Origin: Arthrobacter sp. 131MFCol6.1
Lineage (GTDB): Bacteria; Actinomycetota; Actinomycetes; Actinomycetales; Micrococcaceae
DNA length: 64,000 nucleotides
NCBI RefSeq assembly: GCF_000374925.1
Contig: NZ_KB895552.1
Coordinates: 1 to 64,000 of the forward strand
Direction of reading: 5' to 3'
This document shows, in pieces, positions 17,562 through 26,349 of this stretch. The notes beneath the pieces are model-generated. The model did no database searches, was not told the origin of the DNA, and saw nothing but the letters and a program-made list of their open reading frames with translations. A program made the position numbers and the translations under genes. How positions within the stretch are numbered: position 1 is the stretch's first letter; each line of letters opens with the position of its first letter.

Positions 17562-18437
17562 ATGGCCGAGGTTCAGACACCCGACACCGTTGAGCACGTC
17601 CTGACCCTGGACTGCCCTGAAACGCGCGGGATAGTCCACGCCGTGTCCGGCTTCCTGCTGGACCAGGGCTGCGACATCCTGGAGAGCAAACAGTTCGACT
17701 CTCAACTGGACGGCCATTTCTTCATGCGGGTCCACTTCGCGTCGGCCGGAGACCACACCACGCTGGATTTGCTCCGGGATGCGTTTGTGCCGGTCGCCGA
17801 AAAGTTCGGCATGCGCTGGGAGCTGCGGCGGCACGGGACCAAACGGCGGGTGCTGATCATGGTCTCGAAATTCGAGCACTGCCTCAACGATCTGCTGTAC
17901 CGGGCACGCACCGGAGAACTGCCCATCGAGATCGTCGGCGTCGTCTCCAACCACCCCGACCACCGACGGACCGTCGAATGGCACGGCATCCCCTTCTTCC
18001 ATGTGCCGATCACCCCGGACACCAAGCCTGCGGCCGAACAGCGGCTCCTGGAACTGATCGACCGGATGGACGTGGAACTGGTGGTCCTGGCCCGTTACAT
18101 GCAGGTCCTCAGCGACAACCTCACCCGCCAGCTGGATGGCCGCGCCATCAACATCCACCACTCCTTCCTGCCCAGCTTCAAGGGTGCGAAGCCGTACCAC
18201 CAGGCGCATGCCCGGGGCGTGAAGACGGTCGGCGCCACCGCCCATTACGTCAACGCGGAGCTGGACGAAGGGCCCATCATCTCCCAGCAAGTGGTGGAGG
18301 TGGACCATACCTTCAGCCCGGACGATCTCGTGGCCGCCGGACGCGATACCGAATGCAGGGCACTCTCCAACGCCGTCCGCTGGCACTGCGAGGGACGCGT
18401 CATCCTGCAGGGCAACAGGACAGTGGTGCTGCGTTAG
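17562..18437 (+). CDS. purU: Formyltetrahydrofolate deformylase
   Basis: 291 residues. It hydrolyses 10-formyl-THF to formate and THF (EC 3.5.1.10). An N-terminal ACT domain (EHVLTLDCPETRGIVHAVSG) is followed by the formyl-transferase fold with NIHHSFLPSFKGAKPYHQA, which carries the catalytic His, and HYVNAELDEGPIISQ with the catalytic Asp. The ATG follows the sdaA stop by 2 bp, with GGAG inside the end of sdaA. In this operon it regenerates THF consumed by SoxA and drains excess one-carbon units as formate. Confidence 0.95.
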   Translation: MAEVQTPDTVEHVLTLDCPETRGIVHAVSGFLLDQGCDILESKQFDSQLDGHFFMRVHFASAGDHTTLDLLRDAFVPVAEKFGMRWELRRHGTKRRVLIMVSKFEHCLNDLLYRARTGELPIEIVGVVSNHPDHRRTVEWHGIPFFHVPITPDTKPAAEQRLLELIDRMDVELVVLARYMQVLSDNLTRQLDGRAINIHHSFLPSFKGAKPYHQAHARGVKTVGATAHYVNAELDEGPIISQQVVEVDHTFSPDDLVAAGRDTECRALSNAVRWHCEGRVILQGNRTVVLR

Positions 18438-18530
18438 GTTTGGCTCGGCGTTGGCTCCGGAACCTGCCAAGCTAGTCTTCAACTAGCCGTACCTGCCCGC
18501 CAACGCCCGGCCACACAGAAACCAGGCACC

Positions 18531-19805
18531 ATGATCCTGCCCCTCGAGGACCGCGACGCCGCCGCCGCTCCTGCCTACCTCCTGCGGGGCGCCCTCATCA
18601 CGGACGGCGCCTGCACACCGGACTGCGTGGTGGCAGTGGAAGGCGGCCGGATCGCCTACGCGGGACCCAGCGGCGGCTTTGACGCCGCGCATTTCCCGAA
18701 TGCGGAGGAGCTGCCACTGCCGCCCGGCAGCTCCCTGCTTCCCGGGCTTGTCGACCTCCACTGCCATGGCGCCGCGGGCGGCGGTTTCCCGGCCGGCAAT
18801 GACCGGACCTGCCGGGCGGCCGTTGACTTCCTGCACCGCAACGGAACCACCACCCTCCTGGCCAGCCTCGTCACCGCCCCTGACGATGAGCTGGTGCGGT
18901 CGCTCGGCGTACTCAAGGTCCTGGCAGCCGAGGGACTGATCGCCGGCGTCCACTCCGAGGGCCCGTTCCTCGCCGCCGCCCGCTGCGGCGCGCAGGACCC
19001 GCGGTGGCTCCGTGACCCCGACCCTGCACTGCTCCGGCGGCTGGTGGCGGCGGCCGGCGGAGCCCTGCGGACCATGACGTACGCCCCCGAACTGCCGGGC
19101 GCGAGTGAGCTCCTCCGGATCCTCACGGACCACGGCGTGACCCCCTCGCTGGGCCATACCGATGCGCCTGCCCCCGTCGCGGCCGCATCGCTGGCAGAAG
19201 CCGCGGACCTTATCGGCACGGGCGCGGTTTCCGGGGCCTTCGGGCCGCATGCCCGGCCCACGGTGACCCACCTGTTCAACGGCATGCCTCCCCTGCATCA
19301 CCGGAGTCCCGGACCGGTGGCCGCGTGCCTGCGGCTGGCGGCCGCCGGCACGGTCGTGGTCGAGCTCGTCGGCGACGGCGTCCACCTCGCCCCGGAGACG
19401 GTCCGGATGGTGTTTGACCTGGTCGGAGCCGGGGGCATCGCGCTGGTGACGGACTCCATGGCGGCGACCGGGCTGCCCGACGGGAACTACGAACTCGGCG
19501 CCGCGGATGTTGCGGTGCACGACGGCGTGGCCACGCTGCGCAGTGGCGGTGCTCTTGCCGGGGGCACGGCGACCCTGCTGGAGGTTGTCCGCACCACCAT
19601 CGCGGCGGGAGTGAGTCCGGCGGACGCCGTCGCCGCGGCCACCCTGGTTCCGGCCCGGGTCCTGGGCCTGGAGACCGAGATCGGAGGCCTCCGGGCTGGT
19701 ATGCGCGCCGATATCATCGCCGTTGACCCGGGCTTCGACCTCGTGACCGTCCTGCGTGGCGGACGGATCCTGCCGGACCATCGACGCGCCGCGCGCAAGC
19801 CCTGA
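18531..19805 (+). CDS. nagA: N-acetylglucosamine-6-phosphate deacetylase
   Basis: 424 residues of the amidohydrolase superfamily, EC 3.5.1.25. LPGLVDLHCHGAAGGGFPAG holds the first metal histidines; HSEGPFLAAARCGAQDP, LGHTDAPAP, VTHLFNGMPPLHHRSPGP and VTDSMAATGLPDGNYELG (catalytic Asp) follow in family order. It starts 93 bp after purU and may be a separate unit. No nagB or PTS gene is adjacent, so it is isolated from the rest of amino-sugar metabolism here. Confidence 0.93.
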   Translation: MILPLEDRDAAAAPAYLLRGALITDGACTPDCVVAVEGGRIAYAGPSGGFDAAHFPNAEELPLPPGSSLLPGLVDLHCHGAAGGGFPAGNDRTCRAAVDFLHRNGTTTLLASLVTAPDDELVRSLGVLKVLAAEGLIAGVHSEGPFLAAARCGAQDPRWLRDPDPALLRRLVAAAGGALRTMTYAPELPGASELLRILTDHGVTPSLGHTDAPAPVAAASLAEAADLIGTGAVSGAFGPHARPTVTHLFNGMPPLHHRSPGPVAACLRLAAAGTVVVELVGDGVHLAPETVRMVFDLVGAGGIALVTDSMAATGLPDGNYELGAADVAVHDGVATLRSGGALAGGTATLLEVVRTTIAAGVSPADAVAAATLVPARVLGLETEIGGLRAGMRADIIAVDPGFDLVTVLRGGRILPDHRRAARKP

Positions 19806-19896
19806 ACCCCGGGGCGGCGGCGGTTGCGGAAGTTTCGGGCTCTCCGTTTTGTTGTTCTTAGTGTGGGCTAACACAACTTCCGGAAAGGAGCCCGCC

Positions 19897-20490
19897 ATGA
19901 TCCGCATCGCTATCGTGCTCGGGAGCACCCGGCCCGGACGCCTCGGAAAGGCCGTCGCCGACTGGGTAAATGCCCGGGCATCAGAACGCGGCGATGCCAT
20001 CTTCGACGTCCTCGACGTCGCCGATTTTGATCTTCCGCTGCTGGACGAGCCAATGCCGCCCTCGTTGGGCCGTTACAGCCTCGGGCACACTAAGGCCTGG
20101 TCCGAAGCTGTCGACGGATTCGATGGCTACATCTTCGTCACGGGCGAGTACAACCACTCGATCCCCGGAGCGCTGAAAAACGCGGTGGACTACCTCTACA
20201 AGGAGTGGAACAACAAGGCCGCCGGGTTTGTCAGCTACGGAAGCAGCGGCGGCATCCGCGCCGTCGAACACTTCCGCGCAGTGGCCGCGGAGCTGCAGAT
20301 GGCCGACGTCCGGGCCCAGGTGGCGCTGCCCCTGGCCACTGAGTTTGCGAATTACCGCACTTTCATCCCGACGGCGGCCGCGGAAAGAAGCCTGCAGACC
20401 CTGTTTGACCAAGTGATCGCGTGGGCCGGCGCACTGAAGATCCTCCGGCCAGACCACGCCCACGGGACCGAAGACGCCAGCGCGGCCTGA
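19897..20490 (+). CDS. NADPH-dependent FMN reductase-like flavoprotein
   Basis: 197 residues of the flavodoxin-like FMN_red family. RIAIVLGSTRPGRLGKAVA is the phosphate-binding loop and GEYNHSIPGALKNAVDYLY is the conserved second motif of quinone/azo/chromate reductases of the YieF/ArsH-like group. GGAAAGGAG precedes the ATG. Such enzymes reduce FMN, quinones or xenobiotics with NAD(P)H; a specific role is not evident. An inverted repeat, CGGAAGTT (19827-19834) and AACTTCCG (19875-19882), lies in its upstream region. Confidence 0.88.
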   Translation: MIRIAIVLGSTRPGRLGKAVADWVNARASERGDAIFDVLDVADFDLPLLDEPMPPSLGRYSLGHTKAWSEAVDGFDGYIFVTGEYNHSIPGALKNAVDYLYKEWNNKAAGFVSYGSSGGIRAVEHFRAVAAELQMADVRAQVALPLATEFANYRTFIPTAAAERSLQTLFDQVIAWAGALKILRPDHAHGTEDASAA

Positions 20491-20547
20491 CCGCTGCCCT
20501 GGCTGAGCCCGGCTTGCCGGGACCGCTGGGTTCGTGCCGATGTCCGC

Positions 20548-21366
20548 CTAGGCCGGTGTTCCCGTCCTGCGCCGCCGTCGACGGACGGGAGGCGTGTCTC
20601 CGCCGCGTGGCACCGGGGCATAGGGACTGGGCTGGGGCACGTTCTGGGCCGGAACGGAATCGGGCACCAGGACGTGGACCGTGCCGCCGGACGATTCCCG
20701 CGCGGCTCCGCCCGCAACGCTGCGAAGGTAGTCAAGGGCCCCCTCTTCGCTAAACCCGTACTCCCGCACCAGCGTCCGCAGCGCCAGCCCGGCCAGTGCC
20801 CGGGAGAGCTGCGCCGAGGAGAGATCTGCGCCGCCCCCGGACCGCAGCGCCAGTTCCTGGACCAAACGCAGTGCACGGGAGATGTAGCGGGCCAGTCGAG
20901 CCGCTGCGATGATGTCTGCGCTGGTGAAGACGTGCGGCCACGGGGCGTACAGGTTCACTGCGGCATGGAAGATCTCTTGCGGGACCAGTGGAACGGACAC
21001 GAGGGACCGGACCCCGAAGGCTGCGGCGGCGCTGGCGTACCCGGGCCAGCGCCGCTCCAGGGAAGTGTCGCCCACGAACACAAATTCGCCGCTTCGGACC
21101 GCCGTGCGGGCGGGCCCGTCGTCGAAGGAACGCTGCGCCTCGTCGGCGGCCCGCGCCGGTGCGCTGCCCGCGGTCAGCGTGAGGGCCTCCGCGGACCAGA
21201 CCAGTGTGACTGCCCAGCTGATCCCACGGCCGGGACCACCGATGTCGTCGACAAAGTCACTCACGGCTTCGCTAAGGAAGGCACCGACATCCGGGTCGTT
21301 GAAGTGCAGCTCCCAGAAGGAGGCATAACGATCCTGCCGGCCGTCTCTTGCAGTTCCTTGGGTCAT
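20548..21366 (-). CDS. GAF domain protein with degenerate ANTAR-like tail
   Basis: 272 residues. Residues about 20-170 look like a GAF sensor domain (VRSGEFVFVGDTSLERRWPG, GVRSLVSVPLV, AAVNLYAPWPHVFTSADIIA). Residues about 185-225 (LSRALAGLALRTLVREYGFS then EEGALDYLRSVA) resemble the helical ANTAR RNA-binding unit found in actinobacterial GAF-ANTAR regulators, but the usual GxLM core is not well kept. A basic RRRRRR cluster lies near the C-terminus. It could be an antiterminator or only a sensor. Ribosome site weak. Confidence 0.7.
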   Translation of the reverse strand: MTQGTARDGRQDRYASFWELHFNDPDVGAFLSEAVSDFVDDIGGPGRGISWAVTLVWSAEALTLTAGSAPARAADEAQRSFDDGPARTAVRSGEFVFVGDTSLERRWPGYASAAAAFGVRSLVSVPLVPQEIFHAAVNLYAPWPHVFTSADIIAAARLARYISRALRLVQELALRSGGGADLSSAQLSRALAGLALRTLVREYGFSEEGALDYLRSVAGGAARESSGGTVHVLVPDSVPAQNVPQPSPYAPVPRGGDTPPVRRRRRRTGTPA

Positions 21367-21462
21367 GTTCCACGCTCGAAATCAAAGCACGCAGCTCACT
21401 GCTGAACCGATGAAAACAGCATACGTCCGGGCGGACACCGCCGCGCCTCCCATTTGTCAGAG

Positions 21463-21599
21463 CCAAAGGCCCTGTCTTTGTCAAAGCCAAAGCCCTGTCG
21501 CATTCGTATGGTTCCGGGCTGTCCCGGCGACCTGTTTCGATGAGCTGTTCCGCTGAGCTATTCCCGAGAGCTGTTCCGGCAAGCTATTGCCGGAACAGC
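21463..21599. repeat. Short repeats and a perfect hairpin in a 529-bp gap
   Basis: The region between the divergent GAF gene and the lipoprotein gene (21367-21895) has no convincing ORF. It holds two imperfect direct repeats of a GTCAAAGCCAAAGCCCTGTC-like unit (about 21456-21500), two GAGCTGTTCCG copies (21543-21553 and 21569-21579), and a perfect hairpin GCTGTTCCGGCAA-GCTA-TTGCCGGAACAGC at 21570-21599. The hairpin has no T-run. A regulatory or protein-binding role is possible. Confidence 0.55.
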
Positions 21600-21895
21600 G
21601 GCGAACCGCATCAGCGCCGCGGCGGCCCAGGGAAGTTTGTGACATCCGCCCTGGACCGCCCGCCCCGGCTTCAACACCAGTCGCGGAGGACCCGTCCCGC
21701 CGTGGCTCAACCATTAATACCCGCGTTCCGCCGGTCCCAAAAGGGCCTTTGGGCCCGTGCCGGCTGGCCGTGCACTCCCACCACTCATTTCACCCCCGGC
21801 GGATGAGGTCCGCACCGGCGTCCGGGCAGACGATGGATATGCCCTTCGGTGCCCCAATGCCCGGGGGCGAGCCCAGCTGGGAGAGGAGCCTCCAA

Positions 21896-22357
21896 ATGTC
21901 GAGACCGCACGCAATCGTCGTGGGATCCATCGCGCTTGCGACCGCCGTCGTACTGCTCACCGGATGCAGCCCAACCAGTCCGCCGGCTGCCACCCCAAGC
22001 CCCACCGCGGCCATCTCGAGCCCGCCCGCGAGCGTGTCAGAAGTCTGCGCTGCTGCCGATGCCCATGCCGCGGCCCTAGCGAATTTCAAGGCCACGCTGA
22101 CGCCGGACGCCACCATCGAGCAGGTCCACTCCGCCCAAGACCAGGTCACGGCGACCTACGAGGATCTGGCCAAGGCAAGCGAGAACCTCGCCCAACAACG
22201 GGCGGATGCGGTTAAGGCCGCCGAAGCCAAGTTCAATGCCGCCGTCGCCGCGGTGCCGAACGACGCCACGTTGGCTCAGGCCGCTGATTCCCTCCGGGAC
22301 GAAGCCTCCAACGTCGAGGCCGCGATCCGCGACCTCAGGACCGAGGTCAACTGCTAG
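21896..22357 (+). CDS. Small secreted lipoprotein, unknown function
   Basis: 153 residues. A lipoprotein signal peptide (VVGSIALATAVVLLTGC) ends in the lipobox LTGC. A Pro/Ser/Thr/Ala-rich linker follows, and then a helical, probably coiled-coil domain (AALANFKATLTPDATIEQVH through to SNVEAAIRDLRTEVNC) with one Cys near each end of the domain. GAGAGGAG lies 5 bases from the ATG. A longer upstream frame is open but has no better start. Not recognised beyond the general form of small actinobacterial coiled-coil lipoproteins. Confidence 0.8.
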   Translation: MSRPHAIVVGSIALATAVVLLTGCSPTSPPAATPSPTAAISSPPASVSEVCAAADAHAAALANFKATLTPDATIEQVHSAQDQVTATYEDLAKASENLAQQRADAVKAAEAKFNAAVAAVPNDATLAQAADSLRDEASNVEAAIRDLRTEVNC

Positions 22358-22539
22358 CGGTCTGACATGCCTTGTCCCAATCGGGGCCCTTGAGCCCTCA
22401 GATGCAGGTATGGTCGCAGTCGAATCCTCCCGACACGTACTGGGCTCCCGCAGACGGGCCTGTCTGCGATTCATTAACCCTGCTCGACAGCCACAACGCG
22501 GGCCCGTGATGTGGTGACCCGGCATGGGAGGATCGGGGT

Positions 22540-23418
22540 ATGGAAAACACCACCCCGGAGGTCCTGCGCTACGCGGCCTTTTCCACGACGCCCACCGGCG
22601 GCAATCCTGCCGGCCTGGTGCTGGATGCCCGCCACTTGGACGACGCCGGGATGCTGGCGGTGGCGGCCGCCGTCGGGTACGCGGAAACGGCCTTCGTGAC
22701 GGAGCCCGGCGTCGGCGGGGACCCGCGCCGGAGCCAGGTTCGGTACTTCTCGCCAATCGCCGAGGTGCCATTCTGCGGCCATGCGACGATTGCGCTGGCC
22801 GTTGCGCTAAGCGCACGCGACGGGGCAGGCGCCTTCACCTTCGAGACCCCCGTCGGCCCTGTCCGCATCGAAACAGCGGGCGACGGCGCCGACATCACCG
22901 CATCATTCACGGGCGTTGAACCACAGCTGGCCGCCTTCGACGACGACGTCCTGGCCGACCTCCTTGGCCTGCTCGGCGTCGGCCGGGACGATCTCGATCC
23001 GGGCTATCCGCCGCGGATCGCGTATTCGGGGAACTGGCATCCGGTGCTGGTCGTCGCGGACCGCAATCTTTTCGACTCCTTTTCCTTCGATCCGGAGGCC
23101 GTGCGCCGGCTCATGGACAAACAGGGCTGGGCCGCGACGGTGGCCGTCCTGCACCCGATCGCAGATGGCGAATTCGAGGCCCGGAACCTGTTCCCTGTCG
23201 GTGCCATCACGGAGGACCCCGCCACCGGGGCCGCCGCGGCGGCGGTCGGCGCCTACCTGCGCGTCCTGGGCCTGGTCGATCCCCCGTCGAGAGTCCTCAT
23301 CCACCAGGGAAGGCACGTCGGCCGGCCGGGCCTGCTCACCGTGGACATTCCCGCTGCCGGCGGAATAGTGGTCAGCGGCAGGGCCGTCCGGATCCCCGGC
23401 CCCGCGGGCAACAGCTGA
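22540..23418 (+). CDS. PhzF family isomerase-like protein
   Basis: 292 residues. YAAFSTTPTGGNPAGLVLDA is the N-terminal PhzF motif and GYAETAFV includes the conserved active-site Glu; VRYFSPIAEVPFCGHATIAL and EDPATGAAAAAVGAYL are further family blocks. Members have the diaminopimelate-epimerase fold and act as isomerases in phenazine synthesis or on unknown substrates. No phenazine genes are near, so the substrate is unknown. GGGAGG precedes the ATG. Confidence 0.9.
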   Translation: MENTTPEVLRYAAFSTTPTGGNPAGLVLDARHLDDAGMLAVAAAVGYAETAFVTEPGVGGDPRRSQVRYFSPIAEVPFCGHATIALAVALSARDGAGAFTFETPVGPVRIETAGDGADITASFTGVEPQLAAFDDDVLADLLGLLGVGRDDLDPGYPPRIAYSGNWHPVLVVADRNLFDSFSFDPEAVRRLMDKQGWAATVAVLHPIADGEFEARNLFPVGAITEDPATGAAAAAVGAYLRVLGLVDPPSRVLIHQGRHVGRPGLLTVDIPAAGGIVVSGRAVRIPGPAGNS

Positions 23419-23440
23419 TCACCAGGTGAAGGCCAACGCA

Positions 23441-23485
23441 GGTAGCTGAAGGACTTCAGCGTCAGCGTGCCCCCTGCGGTGACGG
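23441..23485 (-). pseudogene. Relic of a GH32 3' end
   Basis: On the minus strand this encodes VTAGGTLTLKSFSYLRW, almost identical to the C-terminal VTAGGTLTMKSFSYRRL of the GH32 enzyme ending at 32169. At the DNA level 41 of 45 bases match 32192-32236. No GH32 body is attached: the frame is closed off by the terminator hairpin just upstream. It looks like the last codons of a deleted or converted GH32 gene. Confidence 0.7.
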
Positions 23486-23490
23486 ACACG

Positions 23491-23535
23491 CTGAAGGGAC
23501 TGCGCCCGGTGCAATGCCGGACGCAGTCCCTTCAG
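23491..23535. terminator. Strong hairpin between phzF-like and GH32 genes
   Basis: Perfect 14-bp arms CTGAAGGGACTGCG and CGCAGTCCCTTCAG with a 17-nt loop, 38 bp downstream of the GH32 stop on the minus strand and 72 bp beyond the PhzF-like gene on the plus strand. Placed as a bidirectional terminator. Confidence 0.8.
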
Positions 23536-23573
23536 TTCCAACTCCTTGGGAGCAGGCCAGGCGGTGGGCCGGG

Positions 23574-26198
23574 TTACTTCCTTTCGGGGAGGAACATTGC
23601 CTTTTCCAGCGGTGTCACGATGAGTGATTTGAGCTGGGCGGTCCCGCCTTCTGCGAAGAGGGCCATCTTGTCTGCTCCGGCGTTGGGGAATACCTGGTCG
23701 GTGATGGTCCGCAGACCGTCCTGGGCAAACACCTCGACTGAAGAGCGGTCGAGGTAGATCCGCAGGGTGATGTTGCCCTTCCTGTCCAGGGTGACGGGGG
23801 CGTCCTCGACGGAAGCGAAGGCCGGGTGGAACGCGCTGTTGCCGGAGTTGGTGCGGTCAACGAAGAGCTTCCCGGCCGTGGCGTCGTAGCCGATGACGGT
23901 GGATGATGTCCCGTCGCCCAGCACGGTGATGCCGGATTTCTTGGCCGTGCCCGGAGCGAACGTGATGTCGACTCGTTGGACCTGGCCGGAGGCGGCCGCC
24001 GGCAACGGGACTGCCCCCTCCGCGATCCGGATGCCGTTCGTGGTCGAGTAGCGCGGCTTTTGGGCCAGCTTGTCGACCTGCTTCACGGCGCTTTGGGTGA
24101 GTCGGGGACCTGCCGGGGTCTGGATCAGTTTCACTTCACGCGGCAGTGACATGGCGCTGCGCCACGGGTTGGTGGGGATGGCGTTGGCGTAGTCCCAGTT
24201 GTTCATCCAGCCCAGCATGACCCGCTTGCCTTCGGGCATGTTGGCGAACGACACGGCGGCGTAGTAGTCGCGGCCGTAGTCCAGCCAGTCATAGGACTGC
24301 AGCCGGGTTGTGGCCGCTGTGGAGCTCGCTATGAACTCGTCAGCGAGGATATGCCCCCAGCCGAATCGGTTGTTGTCGACGACTTTGATTTGCGCCTGTT
24401 GGCCAACGAATTCTTTGACGTTCCATGATGCCCAGTCGAGCGTTTCGCTGTCGTTTCCGGTGGCCGTACGGACCACCTGTCCGTTGACTACCAGGTTTAC
24501 GGATTCTTCGTCGGACCTGGGAACAGCGGCGCTGTCGGTGAGCATGACATGGTCAAGGGTCAGGTGTCCCCACCCGCCGGTAGCCTGGTCGACCACCCGC
24601 AACTGGGCATTCTGTCCCGCGAATTCGGAGACGTCCCAGCCCTTCCAGTTCAGGATTCCGGAATTGTCTCCCGCGAGGGAGCGGACCACGCTGCCGTTGA
24701 TGAGCAACTGGGCGGCCAGGATCTGTCCGGAGTCCGCGGAGCGGTTGCCGCCGCCGACCAGCATGCTCATAAAATTCTTGGTGATGGGGAATTCCGGTGA
24801 TGTCAGGGTGCCCTGCCGGTCATCGCCCGGTGCGGTGCCGGTATCGAAGGTGTTGATCCGCTTGGCCCCGATGTAGAAGTCCCCGCCGCTGCTGGCGGGC
24901 TGGAAGTTCGGTGTCAGGTCGCCGGTTCCGGTCCAGCCGGCCTCGGCCAGTGTCGTCCCTGGGGGAACCTCGAAGCCGTTGAACTTGAGCTCTCCCTCGG
25001 GTGGGGTGTTGTCCAGCTTGTCGGAGACTCGCGGGTGTTTACCGCCGCCTACGAGGAAGTTCAAATAGTCGTCGGAGACCGTAAAGGTTGGTGACTGCAT
25101 GGACCCGAGCGGCCAGTCGCCGTCGTCGAAGGAGTTGATCAGACCGCTGCCGCCAATGCCGGTCACGGGACTCTGGCCGGGAAGGGTGCCTGAGGCGGGC
25201 GTGTCACCGAAGGGACCGTTCTTCCAGTTGCCGGGCTCGTTGTTGACGGTCCAGCCGCTGTAGTTTCCGTCGTTGAACCCGGCCAGGACCGTGCCGGGAG
25301 GAAGCGCCGCGGCCGGTTTGGTGGACTCGGACGTGAAGGTTGTGCCATCGAAGTTTCCGACGAAGTACTGGCCGGCGGATCCGCCGGCCACGCCGCCGGG
25401 ATTGATGTTCACAACCATGACCCACTTGACGTTGCTGGGGTCACCGTCCACGGCGAGCGGGAACAGGTCCGGGCATTCCCACTGTCCCCCGGTGGCATTG
25501 GCTGGCCCGAATTCGCTCAGCGCCGACCAATCCTTGAGGTTGGCGGACTTGTAGAGGACCACCTTGTGCTCCTGCGCTTCGACCGCGGTCATCACCCAGT
25601 AGCCGCCGCCGGCCGGGTTGTCGTACCAAACCACCTTCGGGTCGCGGAAGTTGGCAGAGTTCCGGTTGAGCACGGGATTGCCGGAGTACTTGGTCCACGT
25701 CTGGCCGTCGTCCAGGCTGTAGGCCAGGGACTGCGCCTGCAGGCCGCGGTGCGCAGAGGCATCCTTGTACGCGCTGGTGTAGATGGCCACGAGGGGCGGG
25801 TTCTCCGCAGTGCCAAACCCCGAGGAATTGTCCTTGTCCACCACCACGCTTCCGGAGAAGACATCTTCCTGGTCATCGGTGGAGATGGCCAGCGGTTGCT
25901 CCTTCCAATGGGTCAGGTCCGTGGACGTGGCGTGGCCCCACGACATGTTCCCCCAGGTGTTTCCGGAGGGGTTGTGCTGGTAGTAGAGGTGGTAGACGCC
26001 CTTGTGGAAGACCATTCCGTTAGGATCGTTCATCCAGTTCTTTGCGGGCGTGTAGTGGAAGGCCGGCCGGTAGGGTTCGTCTCCGAGGCCTGAAGCGGCC
26101 GACGCCGGCAGGGAACCTGCCAGTGCCGCGGCCATCATCAGTCCCGAGAGCGTCAGTGCAGACACGGTATGTGTCCTGCGGGTGGTCGTTCTGGTCAT
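23574..26198 (-). CDS. Secreted GH32 levanase/exo-fructanase with inserted modules
   Basis: 874 residues with a Sec signal peptide (TVSALTLSGLMMAAALAGSL then PASAA). Catalytic GH32 motifs are intact: WMNDPNG (nucleophile Asp58), FRDPK (Asp196) and WECPD (acid/base Glu241). The five-bladed propeller is interrupted at about residues 300-635 by an insertion containing two LVGGG units and two copies of a 54-residue repeat (501-555 and 572-625, each with NG-VVR, W-V-EF-GQ-AQ and GWGH). The propeller resumes at YDWLDYGRDYYAA and is followed by the usual beta-sandwich. Products are probably fructose or short fructans from levan or inulin. A LacI operator lies 38 bp upstream. Confidence 0.93.
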   Translation of the reverse strand: MTRTTTRRTHTVSALTLSGLMMAAALAGSLPASAASGLGDEPYRPAFHYTPAKNWMNDPNGMVFHKGVYHLYYQHNPSGNTWGNMSWGHATSTDLTHWKEQPLAISTDDQEDVFSGSVVVDKDNSSGFGTAENPPLVAIYTSAYKDASAHRGLQAQSLAYSLDDGQTWTKYSGNPVLNRNSANFRDPKVVWYDNPAGGGYWVMTAVEAQEHKVVLYKSANLKDWSALSEFGPANATGGQWECPDLFPLAVDGDPSNVKWVMVVNINPGGVAGGSAGQYFVGNFDGTTFTSESTKPAAALPPGTVLAGFNDGNYSGWTVNNEPGNWKNGPFGDTPASGTLPGQSPVTGIGGSGLINSFDDGDWPLGSMQSPTFTVSDDYLNFLVGGGKHPRVSDKLDNTPPEGELKFNGFEVPPGTTLAEAGWTGTGDLTPNFQPASSGGDFYIGAKRINTFDTGTAPGDDRQGTLTSPEFPITKNFMSMLVGGGNRSADSGQILAAQLLINGSVVRSLAGDNSGILNWKGWDVSEFAGQNAQLRVVDQATGGWGHLTLDHVMLTDSAAVPRSDEESVNLVVNGQVVRTATGNDSETLDWASWNVKEFVGQQAQIKVVDNNRFGWGHILADEFIASSTAATTRLQSYDWLDYGRDYYAAVSFANMPEGKRVMLGWMNNWDYANAIPTNPWRSAMSLPREVKLIQTPAGPRLTQSAVKQVDKLAQKPRYSTTNGIRIAEGAVPLPAAASGQVQRVDITFAPGTAKKSGITVLGDGTSSTVIGYDATAGKLFVDRTNSGNSAFHPAFASVEDAPVTLDRKGNITLRIYLDRSSVEVFAQDGLRTITDQVFPNAGADKMALFAEGGTAQLKSLIVTPLEKAMFLPERK

Positions 26199-26235
26199 CT
26201 GCTTGTTTCGCCCTTCATCGCGCGCGTCGTCAATA

Positions 26236-26247
26236 GACAACGTTGTC
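26236..26247. promoter_or_regulatory. LacI-type operator upstream of GH32
   Basis: GACAACGTTGTC is a perfect 12-bp palindrome upstream of the GH32 gene. The same core with TC for AC at positions 5-6 (GACATCGTTGTC) occurs at 27727-27738 and 27805-27816, so all three are probably sites of the LacI protein encoded at 26691-27740. Confidence 0.75.
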
Positions 26248-26349
26248 AGTGCGAAGGACGCTAAGTTATGTCCATCAGACAAGTCAACGATTTTGGCGAA
26301 CCGGGCCTGGGAACCGCCGGCCGGCCCCTCCGCTGAGGCAGGCCGTAGA

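Noticed and set aside
16695..18437. 580-codon frame apparently fused to purU
   Set aside because: The first part is sdaA read in the wrong frame; PurU begins at the ATG at 17562 with its own ribosome site.
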